Assembly: GCA_018692915.1 (NCBI GenBank)
Contig: JABHLG010000002.1
Span: 1-44,766 of the forward strand
Reading direction: 5' to 3'
Source of the DNA: Candidatus Woesearchaeota archaeon
Lineage (GTDB): Archaea > Nanobdellota > Nanobdellia > UBA10117 > JABICX01
DNA length: 44,766 bases
Shown here: positions 1-9,947 of the stretch, in pieces
Position numbering within the stretch: position 1 is the stretch's first letter
Layout of the letters: every line of letters begins with the position of its first letter
Made by a program: the position numbers and the translations under genes
The notes under the pieces: model-generated
What the model saw: only the letters and a program-made list of their open reading frames with translations
What the model was told of the DNA's origin: nothing
Database searches by the model: none

Positions 1-1
1 A

Positions 2-964
2 AGTGCAGCAATAAAAACTGATGAAGTATGGATATGGATAAATGACTCTGCAACAGATAGATATGATGTATTTTATACTGATTCAAACAATAATTTGGTT
101 GGAGCAGGTAATTTAACACATGATAAAACTGATGGTGTAGTTAAATTCCTTGATGTTGTTTACGGATCAACAAAAGCAGGTAATGTAGCTATGATGATGA
201 GTAATATTTCAGATACTGTAGCAAACATAACCATTGATGTAATTGATGATGACACAAAATTTGTAAATGGTGGAGATGATTTAGAAATTAACTGGACACT
301 TTCCTCAGATAAATTTGCTTCTCTTGGAGCAACACTAGGTGCAAATGAAGCTGGAGAAATCGCATGGGGACACCCAATGACAGATATCAGTACCAAAGAC
401 GAGAACCACTTAACACAATATGGTATAATGGTATATGATCCAAAGAGCAATGGTGCTTCAGATGAAATTAAGATTAGTGTTCCAAGTGATCAGATTAGAG
501 CTAATATAATTGTACAAGGACAATCCTCAACTATCGCAACAACAGGTGGTTCAGTACAAGTTAACTCAATTGCAGGTGTCGACTTAGTTAAATTAGATAC
601 AGAAGTAACAGATAAGACTAGTAAACCAATGATTATCGTTGGTGGACCAGCTATCAATCCATTAGCAGCAGAAGCTATGGGTTTAACATACCCTGCATAT
701 GGAGCAGCATCTGGAATCCCTGCAGACAAAGCACTTATCAAATTATATGAGAATGCTTTCGGTGGAACAAATATGGCTTTAGTAGTCGCTGGATGGGAAG
801 CAGCAAACACAAGAGACGCAGCAAACATCTTAAAAGACTATGCTACATACGCAGCAGACTTAGATGGTAAAATGGCTGTTGAAGTCTCAGGAACAAGCGT
901 TACTGCTGTAACTGAAACTGTCGCTGTAGAAGAAGAAGTCGTAGAAGACGAAGTTGTAGAATAA
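2..964 (+). CDS. S-layer-like surface protein, C-terminal part (5' end outside window)
   Basis: Frame stays open to the window start (SAAIKTDEVWIWINDSATDRYDVFYTDSN...). The motif KPMIIVGGPAINPLAAEAMG and the acidic tail resemble archaeal S-layer C-terminal regions. Confidence 0.65.
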   Translation, partial: SAAIKTDEVWIWINDSATDRYDVFYTDSNNNLVGAGNLTHDKTDGVVKFLDVVYGSTKAGNVAMMMSNISDTVANITIDVIDDDTKFVNGGDDLEINWTLSSDKFASLGATLGANEAGEIAWGHPMTDISTKDENHLTQYGIMVYDPKSNGASDEIKISVPSDQIRANIIVQGQSSTIATTGGSVQVNSIAGVDLVKLDTEVTDKTSKPMIIVGGPAINPLAAEAMGLTYPAYGAASGIPADKALIKLYENAFGGTNMALVVAGWEAANTRDAANILKDYATYAADLDGKMAVEVSGTSVTAVTETVAVEEEVVEDEVVE

Positions 965-998
965 AGGGATTAATCCCTTTTCTTTTTTCTTTTTTAAT
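964..998 (+). terminator. Palindrome plus T-rich tract terminator
   Basis: AAAGGGATTAATCCCTTT perfect palindrome followed by TTCTTTTTTCTTTTTT just after the stop codon. Confidence 0.6.
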
Positions 999-1047
999 TT
1001 TATTGACTAGCGCTAAGCTTTTATATTAAATCGATTTTATATTAGTT

Positions 1048-1710
1048 ATGAGATATGATAGAATATTTGGTTTGCTTGTAGTATTTATTATGTTAGGCTC
1101 TCTTATGGGAATTGCAGTTAATAATGATGATAATAATGAGGGCGAAGAAACAGGTCCAACAGGTGCAATAATTGCAGGTAGAGAACCAATTGATGTGAAT
1201 GGGTTTTATTTTTATGAAGACACGTATCAAGATAGCTTTGAAGCACTTATTGTAGATGAATTAGGTGCTGGAACTATGGTCCCATTTAGAACAGACCCTC
1301 GAAATGTCTCACATATTAAAATAGAAGAAGCAGCTGTTGATAAAATACAAACTTCTGAAAAAATATACTTAGTTTTTGACCCAAATACAGATGATTTTGA
1401 AGATACAAAAAATAATATTCAGCTTGCTTTAGCAGAACTTAGTCGGCTTATTGTTATTGTTAATGTTAATAGTGTATATCCAAGTTCAGCTCTGACTGCA
1501 GATATACCAAATGAGACATATGATGATAAAATTCCCATAAAATCATGTAATGATTCTACAAGCACAACAGCGGTGTTGTTTTTTACATTAGATGGAAAAG
1601 ATGAAGTTAAGATGCAAGGAGATTGTACAATTGTTTCTGGTAAAACTAGTGAGAGCTTAATTGCCACAGCTGATAAATATAGCATGCATCTCTTAGGGCT
1701 TAAAGTATAA
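1048..1710 (+). CDS. Hypothetical secreted/membrane-anchored protein
   Basis: 220 aa ORF with an N-terminal hydrophobic segment, then GPTGAIIAG. Confidence 0.6.
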   Translation: MRYDRIFGLLVVFIMLGSLMGIAVNNDDNNEGEETGPTGAIIAGREPIDVNGFYFYEDTYQDSFEALIVDELGAGTMVPFRTDPRNVSHIKIEEAAVDKIQTSEKIYLVFDPNTDDFEDTKNNIQLALAELSRLIVIVNVNSVYPSSALTADIPNETYDDKIPIKSCNDSTSTTAVLFFTLDGKDEVKMQGDCTIVSGKTSESLIATADKYSMHLLGLKV

Positions 1711-1753
1711 CTCAGTAGCACAATTAATTTAAATATGATTTTGTGATTCTTTT

Positions 1754-3058
1754 ATGTTTGGTTTGATAACAGGTTTTCATGCGACTTTATTATTTGTTGT
1801 TGTATATTTTAGTGTATTTTGTAGCACGTTTTTCATACTCATATTTTTGCAGAATATTCAACATATGAAAAACCCAAAAAATCCTAAAAAATATTCTGTA
1901 ACTATTATTATTCCCGCACATAATGAGGAAGCAGGTATTGCTGCTACAATAAAATCTGCACTTTCTATTAATTATCCAAAGAGACTTTTAGAGATAATGG
2001 TTATTGAAAATGGAGAGTCAAAAGATAAAACTTATGCAATCGCAAAGAAATTTGAGAAATTTGGTGTAAAGGTCTTTCAATTGAAAAAAGCAGGTAAAGG
2101 ACACGCATTAAATTATGGTATAAAAAAAGCAAAGGGAGAGATTATTATAACTATGGATGCAGATACGTATATCCGAGATAAAGATATATTGCATAAAGTT
2201 CTTTCATATTTTTCCAATCCAGAAATATTTTCAGTTGCTCCTGCAATAAGACCTGCACCACCAAAAACACTAGCACAACGAATACAATATGTCGAGTATG
2301 TCTTTGGTATTTTTCTTAGAAAAGTTTTCTCTTTGATTGATGCAGTTTATGTTACGCCAGGAGCATTTACAGCATATAGAAAAGTTATTTTTAAGAAAGT
2401 AGGATATTTTGACGATAACAACATAACTGAAGATTTTGAAATGACGTTGAGAATACAAAAACAACATTTTCGTATTGCAAATGTTATTGATGCGATGGTT
2501 TATACAAACTCTCCAGATAATTTCAGTGATTTGATGAAACAGAGAGTTAGATGGTTTTTGGGATTTATAGATTGTTTAATAATTCATAAGAGCTTATTTC
2601 ATGTAAAACATGGTTATTTAGGCATTTTCATATTACCTTCTGCAATAATATCAATTACATTATCATTAGCTTTGTTCTTATTTTCAATAGGAAAATTAAT
2701 TTTCGAAACTGTTAAGTTTTTTACAAGAGCATCAGTATCTGATTTTTATAATATGTATAAATTTACATTATATAATATAAAATTTGATTCATTTTTTTAT
2801 TCAGCAAGTATTGTTGATTTTGTTGTAGTTATTTTATTTTTATTAGGTGTATTTATTTTCTTTGCAGCTAGGAAATATTCAAAAGACCAAGAGAAATTTG
2901 CAATTAGCTTCTTTTTTTATATCGCTCTTTATGTTTTCTTGTTTGCTAGTTGGTGGATTAAGACATTATTATACAAATTAGCAGGTAAGGATTTAAGATT
3001 TGGTGGAGTTGTTTGGAATAATAATTTAATTAGTAAACTTACTAATAGAGTTTCATAA
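1754..3058 (+). CDS. GT2-family membrane glycosyltransferase
   Basis: VTIIIPAHNEEAGIAATIKSAL, MDADTYI, TEDFEMTLRI and QRVRW motifs plus C-terminal TM helices. Confidence 0.9.
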   Translation: MFGLITGFHATLLFVVVYFSVFCSTFFILIFLQNIQHMKNPKNPKKYSVTIIIPAHNEEAGIAATIKSALSINYPKRLLEIMVIENGESKDKTYAIAKKFEKFGVKVFQLKKAGKGHALNYGIKKAKGEIIITMDADTYIRDKDILHKVLSYFSNPEIFSVAPAIRPAPPKTLAQRIQYVEYVFGIFLRKVFSLIDAVYVTPGAFTAYRKVIFKKVGYFDDNNITEDFEMTLRIQKQHFRIANVIDAMVYTNSPDNFSDLMKQRVRWFLGFIDCLIIHKSLFHVKHGYLGIFILPSAIISITLSLALFLFSIGKLIFETVKFFTRASVSDFYNMYKFTLYNIKFDSFFYSASIVDFVVVILFLLGVFIFFAARKYSKDQEKFAISFFFYIALYVFLFASWWIKTLLYKLAGKDLRFGGVVWNNNLISKLTNRVS

Positions 3059-3088
3059 TTCTTATAAGTTAAATTAATTGGTTAACCT

Positions 3089-3721
3089 ATGCGTGAAATA
3101 AATAAATTGAACTTTATTGCAGCATTTTCTATAACTACTTTAATTTTCTTAGCAGGATTTGCCTTTTCTTCATCTATTTATAATAGTAAAATCGACGCTT
3201 TACAACAAATTGAGGTGGAATTATACACAGATAATCTTGAAATTGAAGCTCAATATGAGCTAGCATATAGTGATGTTTGTGATACAGAGTCACTTATTAC
3301 ATTGAATCGAGACCTTAATGAGATGAGTGATAAAATGAATTATCTAGAGCGAGAAATAACGGATGAATCTCTCCAAATAATTCTTAAGAATATTAAACGC
3401 CAGTATTTTGTTATGGAAATAAAGCACTGGCTGTTTGTTCAGAGAGTAAATGAAGAGTGCGGTTATGATTACCCGACGATTTTATTCTTTTATTCAAATA
3501 GAGATTGTCCATCTTGCGAAATTCAAGGTATAATCCTTACAGAATATAAAAAAGAAAATCCAAATACTATGATTTATTCATTTGATACAGCTTTTAGCGA
3601 GTCAAAAATCGTCAAGAATCTTATTGAGAAATGGGATATCACAAGACAACCATCAATTGTTTATCATGATATTGTTTTTGATTATACGGTTTCAAGAGGC
3701 GAATTAGATATTATTATTTGA
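3089..3721 (+). CDS. Membrane-anchored protein with thioredoxin-like C-terminal domain
   Basis: N-terminal TM; ILFFYSNRDCPSCEIQG (CPSC) and a cis-Pro-like TRQPSIV. Confidence 0.55.
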   Translation: MREINKLNFIAAFSITTLIFLAGFAFSSSIYNSKIDALQQIEVELYTDNLEIEAQYELAYSDVCDTESLITLNRDLNEMSDKMNYLEREITDESLQIILKNIKRQYFVMEIKHWLFVQRVNEECGYDYPTILFFYSNRDCPSCEIQGIILTEYKKENPNTMIYSFDTAFSESKIVKNLIEKWDITRQPSIVYHDIVFDYTVSRGELDIII

Positions 3722-3731
3722 ACCGTTTATA

Positions 3732-4694
3732 TTATCTAAATAATTTATCAACTAAAACTGTAGCATAACATCCCTTTGGAAGCTCGAACTCAAGCTCAAC
3801 AGTTTTACCTTTAACTTTCTTTTTCAGATTTTTTGTTTTAACAATTCTTCGTCTTTCAGCGCCTCGCATATTTAGCTCAGGCATACTTTTTATTTCAATT
3901 GGATCGATATTGATTATCTCAGCTTTACTTTTCTGAGCTTCTTTATTCCAAATCTCGCTTTGATATGCACTTACGAAAATTCTCCTTGTCGGCTTTGGAA
4001 TTGCTCTTATTGCACCACCAAAATCAGTAGATACTCTTATTAACCAATTTAAGACTGCTTTTTCCAAACCAAGAAAATCAGGACATTCTTTGATGATTTC
4101 CTTCCATTTACCCCAGTTTTTCTTAGCAAATTTACCAAATTCCTGAGCACGTTCATTATCACCATGTTCAGTTATGAATAATTTAGCTGCATGTTCAAGA
4201 TTACCTTCAATTATTTCAGCACCAATTTTCCCAGAATTACCTGCACTTCCAAAGCGTTGTTTTCCAAATATATTTACGAACCCTTGTTTTTTAATTTTTG
4301 GAAAGTTCTTTTCTAAGTTTTCTAGCTCAGATTTACTAACTTCTTTAACAATTATTTTGAATTTATTTGATTTAAGGTCACCAAGATTTATTCGTTCATC
4401 GCCCTTACCCAGCACTTTCAGTTCAATATCTTTAATATTTATATGCTTTATTTGTTCTGGCTCAATTTTCCAAACAGAGCAAACTTGTGTTGTAATCGCA
4501 AATTTATCTTTATTACCTGCAAACCCAATTCTATTTCTTGATACACGAAGCCTTCGAGATAGCTGCTGAATAGCTCTTTGTGTTGTCCAGTTTTCTTTTT
4601 TTAGCTGAACATATGTGTATTCTCCAGTTTTTTTTGGTTTTACTTCAGAAATCTCTTCTACAATAAAGTCTTCTGGTGTGTCTTTTATTTTCAT
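3732..4694 (-). CDS. truD: tRNA pseudouridine synthase TruD
   Basis: DFIVEE, RNRIGFAGNKDKFAITTQ, NIFGKQRFG, AYQSEIWN and LPKGCYATVL motifs. Confidence 0.92.
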   Translation of the reverse strand: MKIKDTPEDFIVEEISEVKPKKTGEYTYVQLKKENWTTQRAIQQLSRRLRVSRNRIGFAGNKDKFAITTQVCSVWKIEPEQIKHINIKDIELKVLGKGDERINLGDLKSNKFKIIVKEVSKSELENLEKNFPKIKKQGFVNIFGKQRFGSAGNSGKIGAEIIEGNLEHAAKLFITEHGDNERAQEFGKFAKKNWGKWKEIIKECPDFLGLEKAVLNWLIRVSTDFGGAIRAIPKPTRRIFVSAYQSEIWNKEAQKSKAEIINIDPIEIKSMPELNMRGAERRRIVKTKNLKKKVKGKTVELEFELPKGCYATVLVDKLFR

Positions 4695-4695
4695 T

Positions 4696-5148
4696 TTATA
4701 TTATTGAACTTAAACCTGTAATAATTCCTGTTGCAACTGCCCAAGTTACAGTGCCTGCAATTAATATTCCTAATGTGATTACTACAAATGATTTTTTCTT
4801 ATTCATTTTAAGTAAAACTGCTATAAGTGATGCTGTCCACGCACCCGTCATTGGCGCAGGAATAGCTGTAAAAATTAATAAAGCAAGTTCTCCCCATTTG
4901 TCTATTGCTTTTTGATGTTTCTCAATTTTAATATATGTTTTATTACCAAATAGCTTTTTCGCTAAGTGAATAAATTTTAGTTTTTCTAAAGCAAAAAATA
5001 TTATTGGAACAGCAATTATATTACCTAGCGCACCTATTGCAAAAACATAATACATATTGAGATTCATTGCCATACCATAAATAATCGCACCACGAATCTC
5101 TGCAATAGGAAATCCTCCTAAAATAAAAACCATCAAATATTCAAACAT
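4696..5148 (-). CDS. Putative small multidrug export protein (COG2426-like)
   Basis: Multi-TM protein with GGFPIAEIRGAI and TAIPAPMTGAWTASLIA motifs. Confidence 0.7.
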   Translation of the reverse strand: MFEYLMVFILGGFPIAEIRGAIIYGMAMNLNMYYVFAIGALGNIIAVPIIFFALEKLKFIHLAKKLFGNKTYIKIEKHQKAIDKWGELALLIFTAIPAPMTGAWTASLIAVLLKMNKKKSFVVITLGILIAGTVTWAVATGIITGLSSII

Positions 5149-5195
5149 ATTTTATTCAGCGCAACGCTTTTAAATGCCTTTTTGTTCTTCCAACA

Positions 5196-5360
5196 ATGGC
5201 AGAACGAAGATGCACATCTTGTAACGCAAGCTTAACTAACGATATGAGCTCAACTGGATTTAAATGTCCTGAGTGTAGCAAAGAAGATGTTTTAAGATGC
5301 GGAAAATGTAGAAAATTAGGAACAAAATACATATGTAAATGTGGTTTTGAAGGTCCTTAG
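5196..5360 (+). CDS. Small zinc-ribbon protein (COG2888-like, translation-associated)
   Basis: 54 aa ORF absent from the track: MAERRCTSCNASLTNDMSSTGFKCPECSKEDVLRCGKCRKLGTKYICKCGFEGP. It lies directly upstream of aEF1-beta, as is common in archaea. Confidence 0.85.
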   Translation: MAERRCTSCNASLTNDMSSTGFKCPECSKEDVLRCGKCRKLGTKYICKCGFEGP

Positions 5361-5368
5361 AGGTAATT

Positions 5369-5644
5369 ATGGCTAAAGTATATGTTAAAACAAAAATAAT
5401 GCCTGAATCTCCAGATGTTGATTTAGGTAAAATTGAAACCGAAGTAAAGAAAATTGTTGAAAAAGATGGAAGTAAATATCATACTTCTGAAATTGTTCCA
5501 ATTGCATTTGGATTAAAAGCATTAGAATTCATATTTATGCGTGACGAAAGCAAAGGCGATACAGAACCAATGGAAAAAGAATTTGCTAAAATTGCTGGAG
5601 TTCAATCTGTAGATGTAATTGATGTCCGAAGAGCTTTTGGATAA
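5369..5644 (+). CDS. ef1b: Translation elongation factor 1-beta (archaeal)
   Basis: 91 aa; IVPIAFGLKALEFIFMRDE and a C-terminal VDVIDVRRAFG. Confidence 0.9.
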   Translation: MAKVYVKTKIMPESPDVDLGKIETEVKKIVEKDGSKYHTSEIVPIAFGLKALEFIFMRDESKGDTEPMEKEFAKIAGVQSVDVIDVRRAFG

Positions 5645-5681
5645 ATAGTTACTTTTTTAAACTAATTTAAGTAGTAACACT

Positions 5682-6020
5682 ATGGTAAATACAGCAGTAT
5701 TACAAAAAATGAGTGATAATTCATTCCGAGCAGCGAAGCTAGCTCCAGAAGAAGAAATAGACAAATCTCTTGATGTTAGTAAGGTAATCCTGTGTGCGAA
5801 ATCATGTGATGGAAGCTACCATAAAGTTAATTCTAGTGTAGGTAAAATTCTAAATGAGAATAGATCTACATTATCAAATGGAGGTTTTCAAGCAATTATA
5901 GCAAAATTCCATGATGAAGATCTTCATGGACAGCGATTTTTAGTTTATCCAAATGGCAAAAAAGCATTACTTATTGGAAACTTATTTTTCGGATTAAAGA
6001 AAATAGCTAAACTAAAGTAA
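5682..6020 (+). CDS. Hypothetical protein
   Basis: 112 aa ORF with clean intergenic boundaries. Confidence 0.5.
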   Translation: MVNTAVLQKMSDNSFRAAKLAPEEEIDKSLDVSKVILCAKSCDGSYHKVNSSVGKILNENRSTLSNGGFQAIIAKFHDEDLHGQRFLVYPNGKKALLIGNLFFGLKKIAKLK

Positions 6021-6063
6021 ATTAGCTAAAACCTTAAAATATTATAATTATACATTTATTTAG

Positions 6064-7056
6064 GTGATTATTATAGGTGTTCCGTTTAAAGATTTAGTTG
6101 TAAAAGAACCGATTTCTATAGATGAATTAGCAGGCAAAAAAGTAGCTATTGATGCATATAATGTTCTTTTTCAATTTCTTTCAGCAATTAGACAGCGAGA
6201 TGGAACTCCATTGAAAGATGAGCAAGGAAATGTAACATCTCATTTAAGCGGAATTTTTCACAGAACTTTAAAGCTGATGCAAGCAGGTGTTCAGCCTTGT
6301 TTTGTATTTGATGGTGATGCACCTGAACTAAAAGCAGACACACAAGCTGCAAGAAGAGCGATTCGCGCAGCAGCTAAGGTAAAACATGAAGCAGCTCTTG
6401 CTGCAGGAGACATTGAAACTGCTAGAAAATATGGTCAGCAATCAATAACTCTGAATTCTGAAATGATTAAAGAATCAAAAGAACTTATTCAAGCAATGGG
6501 TCTGCCCGTTATCCAAGCACTTGGAGATGCAGAAGCACAAGCAGCATATATGTGTCAAAAAGGTTTAGTTTGGGCAGTAGTTTCTCAAGATTATGATACT
6601 TTACTTTTTGGAGCACAAAGAGTTATCCGAAATTTAACTATTTCTCAGAAAAAGCGAGGAACTAAAATAATAACTCCTGAAATAATTAGCTTAACAGACA
6701 CGCTAAATAAACTAAAAATTGACCATAAAGGTTTGATTAATGTAGCAATTCTTGTTGGAACAGATTTTAATTCAGGTGTAAAAGGAATTGGACCAAAAAC
6801 TGCAGTTAAGATTATCCAAGAAGGAAACATTGAAAAATACAAAGCAGACATGCCAAAGTTTGATGCAGTTCAAGGTATATTTCTAAAACCTGCTATCTCA
6901 ACAGGATATACGTTAGAGTGGAAGCCATTGGATATAAACAAAGTCAAAGAAATTCTTTGTCAGAGACATGGTTTTAAGGAATCTCGAATTGATTCTGCTT
7001 TAGGTTTAAATAAATCTCAAACAAATAAAAACCAAAAGAGCTTAGCTGATTTTTAA
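6064..7056 (+). CDS. fen: Flap endonuclease FEN1
   Basis: AIDAYNVLFQFLSAIRQRDG, FVFDGDAPELK, GDAEAQAAYM, SQDYDTLLFGA and VGTDFNSGVKGIGPKTA; C-terminal PIP-like QKSLADF. Confidence 0.95.
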   Translation: MIIIGVPFKDLVVKEPISIDELAGKKVAIDAYNVLFQFLSAIRQRDGTPLKDEQGNVTSHLSGIFHRTLKLMQAGVQPCFVFDGDAPELKADTQAARRAIRAAAKVKHEAALAAGDIETARKYGQQSITLNSEMIKESKELIQAMGLPVIQALGDAEAQAAYMCQKGLVWAVVSQDYDTLLFGAQRVIRNLTISQKKRGTKIITPEIISLTDTLNKLKIDHKGLINVAILVGTDFNSGVKGIGPKTAVKIIQEGNIEKYKADMPKFDAVQGIFLKPAISTGYTLEWKPLDINKVKEILCQRHGFKESRIDSALGLNKSQTNKNQKSLADF

Positions 7057-7466
7057 AGATCTTCTTCAGTTATAACTTCAATTCCATTTTTCTTCAAAAG
7101 CGTAGTTGTAACTCCATCGCCATCAATTAATGTTCCAGTAAATGTTCCATCATATATTTTTCCACAACCACAAGACGGACTTTTTTGCTTCATAATAGCT
7201 TTTTCAATACCTTTTGCTTTTGCAATATTAAGCGTTCTCTGTGCACCTTCAGTAAACTGTGCAGTTACATCCTCACCTGTTTTAGAAATTATTTTATCTC
7301 CTTGTTGTTCAGATGGCGTTCTTGGTGTTGGTAGCCCACCTAGTTGTTCTGGACAGACCGGAGTTAAATATTCTTTTTCAAACAAAGCAATAACTTTTTT
7401 ATGAGGTTTGCTTTTACAATCATATCTACAAGTGTAACCAAGCAAACAAGCACTAACTATTCTCAT
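7053..7466 (-). CDS. DUF523 family protein
   Basis: VSACLLGYTCRYDCKSK, PVCPEQLGGLPTPR and KQKSPSCGCGKIYDGTFTG. Confidence 0.88.
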   Translation of the reverse strand: MRIVSACLLGYTCRYDCKSKPHKKVIALFEKEYLTPVCPEQLGGLPTPRTPSEQQGDKIISKTGEDVTAQFTEGAQRTLNIAKAKGIEKAIMKQKSPSCGCGKIYDGTFTGTLIDGDGVTTTLLKKNGIEVITEEDL

Positions 7467-7503
7467 ATTATGTGTCTAAAAATAAGGTTATAAATTGTTC
7501 GAA

Positions 7504-7815
7504 TTAGTTTTGTTTCTCTAGTTTGTAATTATGGATAACAACTCCAGTATATAGAGCAATTACAATACCTGAAAGAATATAGAAATACATTGGGTCAACA
7601 GTGTATATTATATAACCAATTACTGCAAAGCCAATTGTTGAGATTAGCTTGTAAAGAAAAACACCTTTCTCACCTTGTTTTTCTTCAAGACTGCGAATAA
7701 GTTTATTACTTTCTTGCTGAATTCCAAATTTATTTAAATCAAATTTAGTTGTAATCTCATCTAGAAATTCAAGAATAGCAATTATGATTATCAACAGGAA
7801 ATATAACCATATCAT
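7504..7815 (-). CDS. Small membrane protein, hypothetical
   Basis: 103 aa with predicted TM segments. Confidence 0.5.
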   Translation of the reverse strand: MIWLYFLLIIIIAILEFLDEITTKFDLNKFGIQQESNKLIRSLEEKQGEKGVFLYKLISTIGFAVIGYIIYTVDPMYFYILSGIVIALYTGVVIHNYKLEKQN

Positions 7816-7850
7816 CTTCTAATTATAATTTATAGAATATAAGTTTTACT

Positions 7851-8198
7851 TTAAAATAAATAATTTAATTTAGTTAATACTTGGTTTAATGTTTCTTTAT
7901 CTAATGTTGCAACTTTTTTAATAACTAATTGTTGATTTAATGTAAATATTTTATCAACTTTTACTTTACTTTTAATAGGTATTTGTCCTTCTTTTAGATT
8001 ATTGTTATCAATTATAACTGAAAATTCAATTGCTTTTGGATTAGATGTAATTCCACATATAATTATATCTTCTGTTTTGTTATTGTAATTTTCTTTTGAT
8101 AATATTAGAACAGGTCTTTGTTTTATACTACTTAGATCTGTAAATGGAAACGGAATTATTACAATTTCACCTTGCTTAAATATCATTCCAGATTTCAT
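7851..8198 (-). CDS. PemK/MazF-like toxin
   Basis: FKQGEIVIIPFPFTDLSSIKQRPVLILS is a PemK/MazF hallmark. The start is chosen at MKSGMIFKQ, overlapping the antitoxin end. Confidence 0.85.
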   Translation of the reverse strand: MKSGMIFKQGEIVIIPFPFTDLSSIKQRPVLILSKENYNNKTEDIIICGITSNPKAIEFSVIIDNNNLKEGQIPIKSKVKVDKIFTLNQQLVIKKVATLDKETLNQVLTKLNYLF

Positions 8199-8403
8199 CA
8201 TATTTGTTATCCCATAATTGTTTAGCTGTAGATTCTGCATTTTTTAATAAATCAGCAAAAGCTTCAACTTTTTTAATAATTAATTCTTGACCTTGTTGCA
8301 AAATTATTAATTCACTACCTTTTTCTATTCCAATAATATTACGGAAGTCTACAGGTAATGCGATTTGCCCTTTTTCAGATACTGTTACAGTTTTAATTTT
8401 CAT
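8176..8403 (-). CDS. AbrB/MazE-like antitoxin
   Basis: TVTVSEKGQIALPVDFRNIIGIEKGSEL swapped-hairpin AbrB motif; overlaps the toxin start. Confidence 0.87.
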   Translation of the reverse strand: MKIKTVTVSEKGQIALPVDFRNIIGIEKGSELIILQQGQELIIKKVEAFADLLKNAESTAKQLWDNKYDEIWNDI

Positions 8404-8439
8404 ATATATATGTAAGAATTTTCTTACTTTTAAGTTTTT

Positions 8440-9525
8440 CTACTTAAGAAATTTATCAACGATTTTGCGAGCTTCTTTACGTTTCTTTTGATGTTCATTA
8501 AGGAATGCAGTCATTTTATTACAAGCAATTTCTTTACAATCACCACACATTAAATCTCCACTCTTACAGCGTTTTTGTATATCTTCAAGTTCTTTATCAT
8601 CTTCAATTAATCCATATTCATAAAGTTCATATATTTTACAAATTTCTGGCTGTCCACCAAGTTGTTTTTGTTCTGCAAGTGTATCTCTTCCACCTGTAAA
8701 TGCCTTTTTCTTAATTTTTTTACAAGCTAGTTCAGCACTTTCATTTAAGAAAATTATTCCTTCCGGCTCTCGCTTACTCATTTTTGCAGAACCGGTTAAA
8801 GAGCCAATAAATTTATTATATGTTCCAGAAGGAGGAATAAAATTATGTTTGCGCGCAATATCTCTAACTAATCGAATATGGGGGTCTTGGTCAAATCCAA
8901 CAGGAACAACTGTTCTTGTCTTACCATTCTCAAGCTGAGGTTTTAGAATATCTCCCATTTGAGTTAGTGCCGCATTATAAATCTTAAGCTCATGTTCACC
9001 ATAAATTGCTTTCATCATATTGTTTGTTACATTGCTAGAAAAAACTTGAGCAGCTTTTAGAACCGTTAAATCTTTACTTTGCTTGTAAAATATCGCTTTC
9101 TTTGGATCTGGATCTAGACCTAAAGCAATACAATCAATAATGTTATCTCTTGCAATTTCTTTAGCTTTTTCTAGAGGCATTTCATTGTCAGCTAAGCTCT
9201 CAATATCTGCAACAGCAAATACAACATTTCCACCATGCTTTTGTAAGTAAACCAATTGATCAACAATCATTTTTGAGCCATAGTGAAAGAAATTTGATGG
9301 CTTAATTCCCGTCATTATAACAAATGGAAGTTGCTTTTCCATAGCATCAATAATCATATCAAAATCTCTGTGTGCAAATACAATACCTCTTCGATATAAC
9401 GAAATAGGATTTGGCATGTATTTAACAAGAGATTCCATTGACGATACTCCAAACTCCTTTATGATTTTATTATAATCTTTAATATCCGAAGTTCCAAAGG
9501 CGTCAACTTTATTTTCATTAACCAT
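8440..9525 (-). CDS. trpS: Tryptophanyl-tRNA synthetase
   Basis: Class I signatures: MTGIKPSNFFHYGSKM (HIGH-like) and GSAKMSKREPEG (KMSKS). Confidence 0.93.
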   Translation of the reverse strand: MVNENKVDAFGTSDIKDYNKIIKEFGVSSMESLVKYMPNPISLYRRGIVFAHRDFDMIIDAMEKQLPFVIMTGIKPSNFFHYGSKMIVDQLVYLQKHGGNVVFAVADIESLADNEMPLEKAKEIARDNIIDCIALGLDPDPKKAIFYKQSKDLTVLKAAQVFSSNVTNNMMKAIYGEHELKIYNAALTQMGDILKPQLENGKTRTVVPVGFDQDPHIRLVRDIARKHNFIPPSGTYNKFIGSLTGSAKMSKREPEGIIFLNESAELACKKIKKKAFTGGRDTLAEQKQLGGQPEICKIYELYEYGLIEDDKELEDIQKRCKSGDLMCGDCKEIACNKMTAFLNEHQKKRKEARKIVDKFLK

Positions 9526-9557
9526 TATATACACATTCCTTGTTATTATTAAGAATT

Positions 9558-9795
9558 GCGAGTGGGGTCGGAGGGATTTTCTTCGAACACGTTCGCATCA
9601 AGCAAATGGATTCGCTTTGAACCCCCATTAACCGGGTTCTATAGCCACGAGAAATTGTTTCTCGAATTATTCTCTTCACATAAGAGAAAGGCATTTGGAG
9701 CCGGCCACACTGCCGGGTTACATGCAAATGAAGTTTGCTTGTTAGCAAGACCTCGTTTTGCTTTATGCTACGACCCCTATTTCGATTGCTCTCGC
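9558..9795 (-). ncRNA. Unassigned structured RNA candidate upstream of trpS
   Basis: GC-enriched against AT-rich surroundings. Ends pair (GCGAG 9558-9562 with CTCGC 9791-9795; GGGGTCG 9564-9570 with CGACCCC 9771-9777). Several internal hairpins, e.g. CGAGAAATTGTTTCTCG and TTCTCTTCACATAAGAGAA. Strand is inferred from a TATA-like element near 9930. Confidence 0.5.
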
Positions 9796-9826
9796 TTTTT
9801 CCACGCATAATCACCAAATAATTCGA

Positions 9827-9893
9827 GAGTTCTAGCTAGCAAGATGTTCTTAGAGTGTCCAGGGATACTCACCTGTTAGCATACTTAGAACTC
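9827..9893 (-). ncRNA. 67-nt three-stem hairpin adjacent to the larger structured RNA
   Basis: GAGTTCTA/TAGAACTC, GCTAGCA/TGTTAGC and GAGTGTC-CAGG-GATACTC nested stems. Confidence 0.45.
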
Positions 9894-9947
9894 CACTAAA
9901 TCATTCTTAAAGATTTCTATTGAAAAATCTATGATATATAATTGACA

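Noticed and set aside
9558-9795. RNase P RNA, SRP RNA or tRNA assignment
   Set aside because: Only fragments of CR-V or SRP-like motifs seen; no CR-I (GAGGAAAGUCC), no SRP helix 8 (GGAAG...AGCAG), no full cloverleaf. Left unassigned.
9518-9817. ORFs of 99 aa (-) and 84 aa (+) in the GC-rich block upstream of trpS
   Set aside because: Atypical composition and coincide with a highly structured region; more likely RNA than protein.
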